Source: JAHEJE01 sp965216335 (GTDB lineage Bacteria > Pseudomonadota > Alphaproteobacteria > Rhizobiales > Aestuariivirgaceae). From it: a stretch of 64,000 nucleotides of DNA. The translations under genes were made by a program, and so were the position numbers. The DNA lies in assembly GCA_965216335.1 (NCBI GenBank), contig OZ244154.1, positions 992,001 to 1,056,000 of the forward strand, read 5' to 3'. Below the pieces are notes generated by a model. The model worked only from the letters and a program-made list of their open reading frames with translations. It was not told the DNA's origin and made no database searches. Positions 55,042-64,000 of this stretch are shown here, piece by piece; within the stretch, counting starts at the first letter, position 1; each line of letters opens with the position of its first letter.

Positions 55042-55958
55042 GCGAACAACCTGTCGCCCGCCTTGGCCCTGACTTCCTCAGCCGCTGCCCGGCCCAGAGC
55101 CGCGGCATCCGCTGCCGAACCGGTGCGCACCGCGTCGAACTGCTCGCCGCCATCAAGGGTCAGGGCCATGCCGGCGAAGTGCACATTGTCGCCCACGAGC
55201 CTGGCATGACCGGCCAGCGGCGTGCGGCACGAACCATCGAGTTCGCACAAAAACCCCCGCTCGGCGGCGACGGTGATTTCGGTCTCGCGATGATTGAGCG
55301 GCGCCAGCAGGTCACGCACGCGGGTGTCGTCGCCGCGCGCCTCGATGCCGATTGCCCCCTGCGCGACCGCCGGCAGCATGTCGTCGACCGGCACCGCCTG
55401 GGTGATCCGGTCCGCCAGACCAAGCCGCCGCAATCCGGCACAGGCAAGAAACGTCGCCGCCACTTCGCCGTCGTCGAGCTTGCGCAGCCGGGTCTGCACA
55501 TTACCGCGGTACTGGACGATTTTCAGGTCAGGCCGGATCGCCTTGGCCTGTGCCGCGCGGCGCACCGACGACGAACCGACCACCGACCCATGCGGCAAGT
55601 CCTGCAACCGCCCGGCAACCGGGCTCAGGAAGGCATCGCGCGGATCCTCGCGCTCCAGGAGGCAGACAATCTCCAGCCCCGGCGGCAGCTCCGCCGGCAT
55701 GTCCTTCATCGAATGCACCGCCATGTCGATCTCGCCGGCAAAGAGGGCTTCCTCGATCTCCTTGGTGAACAGGCCCTTGCCGCCGATTTCGGCCAGCGGC
55801 CGGTCGCGCACCCTGTCGCCGGTCGTGGTGATCACGACGATCTCGATGGCATCGGCGGACAGGCTGTGCGCGGCGACCAGCCGGTCGCGGGTCTCATGCG
55901 CCTGGGCCAGCGCCAGGGGCGAGCCGCGGGTGCCGATTTTCAGGTCAGATGTTTGCAA
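55038..55958 (-). CDS. hemC: Porphobilinogen deaminase (hydroxymethylbilane synthase)
   Basis: A 306-residue enzyme that joins four porphobilinogens. Diagnostic segments are IGTRGSPLALAQAHE, HSMKDMPAELP, YRGNVQTRLRKLDDGE and the dipyrromethane-cofactor Cys in LDGSCRTPLAGHA. It heads the minus-strand heme operon and is divergent from tsaD over 84 bp, where both promoters must lie. Confidence 0.97.
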   Translation of the reverse strand: MQTSDLKIGTRGSPLALAQAHETRDRLVAAHSLSADAIEIVVITTTGDRVRDRPLAEIGGKGLFTKEIEEALFAGEIDMAVHSMKDMPAELPPGLEIVCLLEREDPRDAFLSPVAGRLQDLPHGSVVGSSSVRRAAQAKAIRPDLKIVQYRGNVQTRLRKLDDGEVAATFLACAGLRRLGLADRITQAVPVDDMLPAVAQGAIGIEARGDDTRVRDLLAPLNHRETEITVAAERGFLCELDGSCRTPLAGHARLVGDNVHFAGMALTLDGGEQFDAVRTGSAADAAALGRAAAEEVRAKAGDRLFA

Positions 55959-56042
55959 GCGTCCGGTCCCGGTGCTAGAGGCTGCAGAAGGGGAGATATG
56001 GCGCGCACTATAGCGTTTCGCACGCCTGAGGAAAGATGATCA

Positions 56043-57143
56043 TTGACCACGGGATGTGAACATAACAGCGCAGTGACGGTGCTTGGTATCGAGACCTCCT
56101 GCGATGAGACCGCCGCCGCGGTGGTAACCCGGAATGCCGATGGTTCGGGCTGCATCCGCTCAAGCCTTGTCTTGTCTCAACTGGCCGAACACGCCCCCTA
56201 CGGCGGTGTCGTTCCCGAGATCGCGGCGCGGGCCCACATCAATGCCCTGGACGGCCTGATCGCGCGGGCCCTGGACCAAGCCCAATGCGGCCTGGAAGAC
56301 ATCGACGCCATCGCCGCCACCGCCGGCCCCGGCCTGCTCGGCGGCGTGCTGGTCGGCCTGATGACCGCTAAGGCATTGGCGCTTGCCAAGCACAAGCCGC
56401 TGATCGCCGTCAATCATCTCGAGGCCCATGCCCTGACCCCGGGCCTGACCGACGGCCTCAGGCCGCCCTACCTGCTGCTGCTGGTTTCCGGCGGCCATAC
56501 GCAAATTCTCGCTGTGGAGGATGTCGTCCTCTACCGCCGCTATGGCACCACCATCGACGATGCCCTTGGCGAGGCCTTCGACAAGACCGCCAAACTGCTT
56601 GGCCTGGGCTATCCCGGCGGACCACAGGTCGAGGTGGCGGCCGAGACCGGTGACGCTGAGCGCTTCGCCCTGCCCCGGCCTCTCGTCGGAACCGAAGGCT
56701 GTAACTTCTCGTTCTCCGGCCTCAAGACCGCGGTTCGCCAGGCGGCGGCGAAGTGCGATCCGCTCCAGGAACAAGACATCGCCGACATCTGCGCCGGTTT
56801 TCAGGCCGCGGTGTGCGATACGCTCGGCGACCGCCTGTCTCAGGCCTTCGAGCGCTTTTCCGCCGAGTTTGCGGATGTGGACGCACCGGTCCTGGTGGTC
56901 GCGGGCGGTGTGGCGGCGAACCGCACCATTCGGGCATCCCTGGAAGCCCTCACGCTGAGCCATGGCTGGCGGCTGGTCGCACCACCGCTGGAACTGTGCG
57001 GCGACAACGCTGTCATGATCGCCTGGGCCGGCGCTGAGCGCCTGGCTCGCGGCATGACCGACGAACTCGATGTTTCCGCCCGCGCCCGATGGCCGCTTGA
57101 TCCGCAGGCCGAACCGGCCCCGTTCGCAGGAGTGAAGGCATGA
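56043..57143 (+). CDS. tsaD: tRNA N6-threonylcarbamoyladenosine synthase subunit TsaD
   Basis: A 366-residue ASKHA-fold enzyme that transfers threonylcarbamoyl to A37 of ANN-decoding tRNAs with TsaB and TsaE. Landmarks are LGIETSCDETAAAVV, the metal-binding AVNHLEAHAL, LLLVSGGHTQIL and FSGLKTAVRQ. The TTG at 56043 has AGGAAAG upstream; a GTG at 56073 gives the shorter usual start MTVLGIETS and is a real alternative. It overlaps gpsA by 4 nt, a pairing common in alphaproteobacteria. Confidence 0.95.
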   Translation: MTTGCEHNSAVTVLGIETSCDETAAAVVTRNADGSGCIRSSLVLSQLAEHAPYGGVVPEIAARAHINALDGLIARALDQAQCGLEDIDAIAATAGPGLLGGVLVGLMTAKALALAKHKPLIAVNHLEAHALTPGLTDGLRPPYLLLLVSGGHTQILAVEDVVLYRRYGTTIDDALGEAFDKTAKLLGLGYPGGPQVEVAAETGDAERFALPRPLVGTEGCNFSFSGLKTAVRQAAAKCDPLQEQDIADICAGFQAAVCDTLGDRLSQAFERFSAEFADVDAPVLVVAGGVAANRTIRASLEALTLSHGWRLVAPPLELCGDNAVMIAWAGAERLARGMTDELDVSARARWPLDPQAEPAPFAGVKA

Positions 57144-58138
57144 CAGCGCAGTTTGAGCATATCGGTGTCATCGGCGCCGGCGCCTGGGGCACCGCCCTTG
57201 CCGCCACCGCCGCCCGCGCCGGCCATCAGGTATCGCTGTGGTGCCGGTCTGAAGGGCTCTGCACGAGCCTCAACGACGCGCACGAGAATTCGGTCTACCT
57301 GCCCGGCATCACGCTGCCCGAAAGAATAGTCACAACAACCGCGCAAGCCGACCTTGCGACCTGCAATGCCCTGCTTGTCGTCACGCCAGCCCAGGCGATG
57401 CGCGAGGTGATGACCGGGTTCGCTCCGCACCTGAACGACGGCATACCGGCCGCCACTTGCTGCAAGGGCATTGAAATGACCACGGGCAAGTACATGAGCG
57501 AGGTGCTGGAAGACGTCTGCCCCGGCCTGGTCCCGGCGGTGCTGTCCGGCCCCAGTTTCGCCGCCGATGTGGCGCGGGGCCTGCCGACCGCCGTCACGCT
57601 GGCGGCCCATGACCTGGACCTCGCTTCGGCTTTCGCCAAGGCTTTGACCATCCCGTCGTTCCGGGTTTACGCCGCAACCGATCTGGAAGGCGTAGAACTA
57701 TGCGGTGCCGCCAAGAACGTCATGGCCATCGCCTGCGGCATTGCCGCCGGCAAGGCATTCGGCGACAGCGCCCGCGCCGCGCTGATCACCCGCGGGTTTG
57801 CCGAACTGTCGCGCCTGGCCAGTGCCCTCGGCGTGCGCCCGGCAACGCTGACCGGCCTGTCCGGCCTCGGCGACCTGATCCTCACCTGTTCCAGCACCCA
57901 GTCGCGCAACTTTTCGCTCGGCGCCGCGCTCGGCAGCGGCCAGACGCTGGACGACTACATGGCCGGCCGCCGCACGGTGAGCGAAGGTGTGCATACCGCG
58001 GGCGTGCTTGTGGACCTGGCCCGCAAGCATGGCGTAGAAATGCCGATCTGCGAGGCCGTGGCGGCCATCGTGCAGGGCCGGTCTTCGGCGGATGAGGAGA
58101 TCGCCCGGCTGCTCGCTCGCCCGGTCAAGCCGGAATGA
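57140..58138 (+). CDS. gpsA: Glycerol-3-phosphate dehydrogenase [NAD(P)+]
   Basis: A 332-residue enzyme that reduces dihydroxyacetone phosphate to glycerol-3-phosphate for phospholipid synthesis. The nucleotide-binding motif is IGVIGAGAWGTALA. The catalytic Lys region is GVELCGAAKNVMAIACG, and LSGLGDLILTCSS is typical. The ATG overlaps the tsaD stop, and its end overlaps a possible upstream start of the EVE gene. Confidence 0.96.
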   Translation: MTAQFEHIGVIGAGAWGTALAATAARAGHQVSLWCRSEGLCTSLNDAHENSVYLPGITLPERIVTTTAQADLATCNALLVVTPAQAMREVMTGFAPHLNDGIPAATCCKGIEMTTGKYMSEVLEDVCPGLVPAVLSGPSFAADVARGLPTAVTLAAHDLDLASAFAKALTIPSFRVYAATDLEGVELCGAAKNVMAIACGIAAGKAFGDSARAALITRGFAELSRLASALGVRPATLTGLSGLGDLILTCSSTQSRNFSLGAALGSGQTLDDYMAGRRTVSEGVHTAGVLVDLARKHGVEMPICEAVAAIVQGRSSADEEIARLLARPVKPE

Positions 58139-58200
58139 CGTTTAGCCTGAGCCTGGCCGGCCCGCTCTCCCGGCCAGACATCACATTAAGGAGATTGACC

Positions 58201-58632
58201 ATGGCCTATTGGCTCTTCAAGTCCGAACCGTTCAAATGGTCGTGGGACGAACAAAAGGCCAAGGGCGAGGCCGGCGAGGAATGGGACGGCATCCGCAACT
58301 ACCAGGCCCGCAACAACATGCGGGCCATGAAGATCGGCGACCTCGGATTCTTCTATCACTCGAACGAAGGACTGAATGTCGTTGGAATCGTGGAGGTTTG
58401 CGCAGAGTCGCACCCTGACTCGACGACCGACGACGAACGTTGGGACTGCGTCGACGTCAAAGCCGTCTGCGACATGCCCGAGCCGGTGACCCTCAAGGCT
58501 GTCAAGGCTAATCCGAAACTGGCCGACATGTCCCTGGTCACCTCCATGCGCCTGTCCGTCCAGCCGGTCACCGAAGACGAATGGCTGGAAGTCTGCAGCA
58601 TGGGCGGCCTGGACAACCCGCCAAGGTGCTGA
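58201..58632 (+). CDS. EVE-domain protein
   Basis: A 143-residue single EVE-domain protein (PUA-like fold, thymocyte nuclear protein 1 family). The domain starts YWLFKSEPFKWSWD and continues with GIRNYQARNNMRAMKIGD and FFYHSNEG. EVE domains bind modified bases in RNA or DNA; the biological role of bacterial single-domain forms is unclear. The start at 58201 has AAGGAG upstream. It follows gpsA and overlaps the methyltransferase gene. Confidence 0.92.
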   Translation: MAYWLFKSEPFKWSWDEQKAKGEAGEEWDGIRNYQARNNMRAMKIGDLGFFYHSNEGLNVVGIVEVCAESHPDSTTDDERWDCVDVKAVCDMPEPVTLKAVKANPKLADMSLVTSMRLSVQPVTEDEWLEVCSMGGLDNPPRC

Positions 58633-59312
58633 GAACGCCCGCGCAACGCCGCGCATTCATTCTCAGCAACACCAAACCCCTGCCCGTCCCCCTCGCGCCG
58701 GAAATTACCCTCCACCTGGCCGAGGAATCGCTGCCGCTGTGGCGCAAGACCGAGGAAGACCTCGGCGAAATCGGCTTGCCGCCGCCGTTCTGGGCCTTCG
58801 CCTGGGTCGGAGGGCAGGCGCTGGCGCGCTTTGTGCTGGACCATCCGCAAGCCGTTGCCGGCAAGACGGTCATCGACCTTGCGACCGGGTCCGGCCTGGT
58901 CGCCATCGCCGCCATGAAAGCCGGCGCTGCAACCGTCACGGCAGCCGATATCGATCCCTTCGCCGTCGAAGCCGCCCGGCTGAACGCCGAGGCAAACGGT
59001 GTGACCTTTGCACTTACCGCCTGCAACCTGCTGGCCGGGCCGCCGCCGACCTGCGACACCATCCTCATCGGCGACCTGTTTTATGACCGCGATGTCGCCG
59101 CGCCGCTGCTTGACTGGCTGAGCGCCGCAGCCGGCGCGGGCAGCCACGTCCTCATTGGTGATCCCGGCCGCAGCTATCTGCCGAAGGACCGTCTCGCGCC
59201 GCTCGCCACCTACACAGTGCCGACCTCGCGCGAGCTTGAGGACAGTGAGTTCAAACAGGCCACCGTCTGGACTTTGCGCCCGCAAAACGCCCCGAATCCC
59301 GGCGCCGTTTAG
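58626..59312 (+). CDS. Class I methyltransferase (METTL20/ETFB-lysine type)
   Basis: A 228-residue SAM-dependent methyltransferase. The SAM-binding motif is VIDLATGSGLVAIAA, followed by VTAADIDPFAVEAA and ILIGDLFYDRDV. PPPFWAFAWVGGQALARF upstream of motif I is typical of the METTL20-like group, whose characterised members methylate lysines of the electron-transfer flavoprotein beta subunit. That specificity is inferred. The GTG at 58626 overlaps the EVE stop; an upstream in-frame start at 58581 would overlap the EVE gene deeply. Confidence 0.82.
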   Translation: MLRTPAQRRAFILSNTKPLPVPLAPEITLHLAEESLPLWRKTEEDLGEIGLPPPFWAFAWVGGQALARFVLDHPQAVAGKTVIDLATGSGLVAIAAMKAGAATVTAADIDPFAVEAARLNAEANGVTFALTACNLLAGPPPTCDTILIGDLFYDRDVAAPLLDWLSAAAGAGSHVLIGDPGRSYLPKDRLAPLATYTVPTSRELEDSEFKQATVWTLRPQNAPNPGAV

Positions 59313-59405
59313 GTTAGACCCAAAGAACCATTGCGCGCCGCGTCAGGGTCCGCATAATGCAGTGCAATAAGATGCGCAAAGGATAACAGAAGGGAGATTG
59401 TCCGC

Positions 59406-61358
<1,953 letters not shown>

Positions 61359-61457
61359 CACCGCACCGGAACGGTCCCCGTCATGCCGGCGGGGACCGTG
61401 ACGCGCGCCGGTTTCCCGGATAGTCTTCTTTGAAACATGACGACGGGGGGGCAAGCG

Positions 61458-62450
61458 ATGGCCGGCAGGGATATTCACGACACTGTTGTTGAGGGCACCT
61501 ATTGGTGGGGCATTCCGACGTTGCTCGGCGCGCCGCACGAACCGGCCCTCGACGGCTGCGACATCGCCCTTGTCGGCGTTCCCCATTCAACCGGCAACGG
61601 TACCACCGAGCGCGACCAGCACCTCGGGCCCCGCGCCGTTCGCCATGTCTCCCCGTGGCTCGGCGGACGGGTGCACAGCGACTTCGGGTTCGATCCCTGG
61701 CAGACCTGCACGATCCGCGATGTCGGAGACGTTCTGCTGCCGGAGGCAAACAACAACGAAAAGTGCATTGCCCGCATCACCGAACACTATCGCAAGCTGG
61801 ACGCCGCCGGGGTCCGGCCGGTGTCGATCGGCGGCGATCACTCGATCACCGGCGGCATCCTGCGGGCTATCGCCGGCAAGGATGCCAAACTGACCGGCGG
61901 TCAGAAGGCCGGCCTCCTGCACATCGATGCCCACACCGACACATTCGACAAGCTCGATCATTTCCTGGGCGCAAAGGACAGCGCCGCCCACTGGGGCTCC
62001 TACCTGGTGCGCGAGGGCCATGTCGACGCCAGCCGCAGCGTGCAGATCGGATTGCGCGGCCACACCCGGTCGCTCGACTGGCTGCAGAGTTCCTATGACC
62101 TCGGCTACGAAGTCGTGACCATGGCGGAATACCGCGACATGGGGCTGCCGGCGGCCTGCGACCTGATCCGCAAGACCTTGGGCGACGGTCCGGTCTACAT
62201 CACCTTCGACCTCGACAGCCTCGATGCGACCGTTGCCCCCGCGGTGTCCAACCTCGAGCCGGGCGTCGGCGGTTTTTCGATCGACGAAGCCAACCAGCTG
62301 CTTCGCTCAATCCGTGGAAAACGCATCATCGGCGGCGACGTCGTCTGCCTGATGCCGACCAAGGATCTGCCCAACAATCAAACCGCCATGGTCGCCAGCA
62401 GCATCATGTTCGAGATCATGTCGCTGGTGGTAGATGCCGGTTCTGTCTAG
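61458..62450 (+). CDS. Ureohydrolase (agmatinase family)
   Basis: A 330-residue Mn-dependent ureohydrolase with the usual metal motifs GGDHS, DAHTD and DLDSLD. Agmatinase, guanidinobutyrase or guanidinopropionase activity is possible; specificity is not readable. The ATG at 61458 has a G-rich ribosome site immediately upstream and is preferred over the ATG at 61437. The TAG stop is part of a CTAG into which a palindromic element has inserted. No polyamine genes are adjacent, but a basic-amino-acid decarboxylase lies 15 kb away. Confidence 0.88.
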   Translation: MAGRDIHDTVVEGTYWWGIPTLLGAPHEPALDGCDIALVGVPHSTGNGTTERDQHLGPRAVRHVSPWLGGRVHSDFGFDPWQTCTIRDVGDVLLPEANNNEKCIARITEHYRKLDAAGVRPVSIGGDHSITGGILRAIAGKDAKLTGGQKAGLLHIDAHTDTFDKLDHFLGAKDSAAHWGSYLVREGHVDASRSVQIGLRGHTRSLDWLQSSYDLGYEVVTMAEYRDMGLPAACDLIRKTLGDGPVYITFDLDSLDATVAPAVSNLEPGVGGFSIDEANQLLRSIRGKRIIGGDVVCLMPTKDLPNNQTAMVASSIMFEIMSLVVDAGSV

Positions 62451-63399
<949 letters not shown>

Positions 63400-63846
63400 T
63401 TGAGACAATTAGTCTGCGTATGTGTTGCTGCAACTTTGCTGGCGGGTTGCGCAAGCGGGCCGCGAACCGCTGGGTCGCCCAAGGCGATCGCGTTGGCGTC
63501 AGGCAGCGGCACTGGGACACTTTATCTCAGCCGCCCGGATCACCGTGTATTCGGGCACGAGGACGCTTACATTATCCTGGATGGCCAGAACGTGGGAACG
63601 ATCAGCAATGGCCAATGCGTGCGCCTGACCATATCATCAGGAAAACACCAGATTCAGGTATCGCCCAACGCCTTCGCCAACTTCGGCGCTGCAATTGGCG
63701 CCGCCCTGGCAAAAGCGTTCAAGTACCGCAATGTCGATATGAAAGCCGGTGGCAGGCTCTATTACCAGGCTACGCCATACTACGACAGCCCGCAGGTCGG
63801 CTGGATGTTCTCAACCACGAAAAAGACTTCGGGCCGCAGCTGTTGA
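63400..63846 (+). CDS. Lipoprotein resembling DUF2846 proteins
   Basis: A 148-residue protein starting at a TTG (63400) with GGGGAAC upstream. The signal peptide ends in the lipobox LLAGC, so the mature protein should be lipid-anchored. The body contains GTGTLYLSRPDHRVFG, AYIILDGQNVGTISNGQ and RLYYQATP, a pattern like DUF2846 lipoproteins of unknown role. An earlier in-frame TTG at 63385 is possible. Downstream sequence to 64000 shows no gene. Confidence 0.75.
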   Translation: MRQLVCVCVAATLLAGCASGPRTAGSPKAIALASGSGTGTLYLSRPDHRVFGHEDAYIILDGQNVGTISNGQCVRLTISSGKHQIQVSPNAFANFGAAIGAALAKAFKYRNVDMKAGGRLYYQATPYYDSPQVGWMFSTTKKTSGRSC

Positions 63847-64000
63847 GCGTTTGACAAAACAACCTCCATGCTGTGCGACGCCACGCAGGAATCAAACCCT
63901 TAGACCAAAGCAAACGGACTAAATGCGGCCAGTCACCCGACGCCGGACGGGGTTGCAAGCCACAACTGAACGGCTCGGGGATTTTGCATAAATCTCCCGC

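Overview
The window is a high-GC chromosomal segment from an alphaproteobacterium, most likely Hyphomicrobiales (Rhizobiales)-like. This rests on the order lexA-comEC-gltX-gltA, a lexA promoter carrying the alphaproteobacterial GTTC-N7-GTTC SOS box (read here as GAAC-N7-GAAC), a hemC-hemD-mitofilin-hemY operon divergent from tsaD-gpsA, and an FNR/FixK-type box beside a class I polyphosphate kinase 2. The genus cannot be fixed from the sequence alone.

Layout. 0-9.4 kb: partial cysE, two alpha/beta hydrolases, a CHCC zinc-finger protein, a ureidoglycolate-lyase-like protein, a YcaQ-type DNA glycosylase, a ureohydrolase, an unknown protein, ppk2 and a tandem universal stress protein. 9.76-21.5 kb: the most unusual region, a respiratory gene cluster. 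A near-consensus sigma-54 promoter with two upstream palindromes leads into a small secreted protein, a secreted protein made of Gly-Met-Ser/Gly triplets, a membrane-anchored six-heme cytochrome c, a Tat-exported DMSO-reductase-family molybdoenzyme, its four-cluster Fe-S subunit, a TorD-type chaperone, a polyferredoxin, a sensor kinase with a periplasmic CxxCH heme motif, and an NtrC-type sigma-54 activator. 21.5-34.5 kb: tRNA-Leu, gpt, a soluble hybrid kinase, a large RTX protein, lexA and comEC. 34.5-40.7 kb: gltX, gltA, nested insertion sequences and a decayed dehydrogenase. 40.8-47.7 kb: a minus-strand set of C45 acyltransferase, ATP-grasp, PLP decarboxylase and nitrilase genes that looks like an uncharacterised amine/amide pathway, followed by a VOC protein. 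49-64 kb: choline-kinase-like protein, tRNA-Thr, heme-synthesis/mitofilin operon, tsaD-gpsA-EVE-methyltransferase, acs, a second ureohydrolase and a lipoprotein.

How it fits together. The heme sensor and sigma-54 activator at the end of the 10-21 kb cluster probably switch on the promoter at its head, giving a closed regulatory loop for an anaerobic electron acceptor (or donor) whose identity is not evident. Electrons would pass through the six-heme cytochrome to the Fe-S subunit and molybdoenzyme, because no DmsC-type membrane anchor is present. The FNR-type box near ppk2 also suggests life under changing oxygen.

The window is also seeded with short non-coding palindromic elements. Four are complete (8.3, 30.2, 31.4, 48.7 kb) and others are remnants. 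Most start and end with CTAG and look like MITEs inserted with TA duplication, as expected for IS630-family transposition. IS630-family elements are present at 37.6-39.7 kb.
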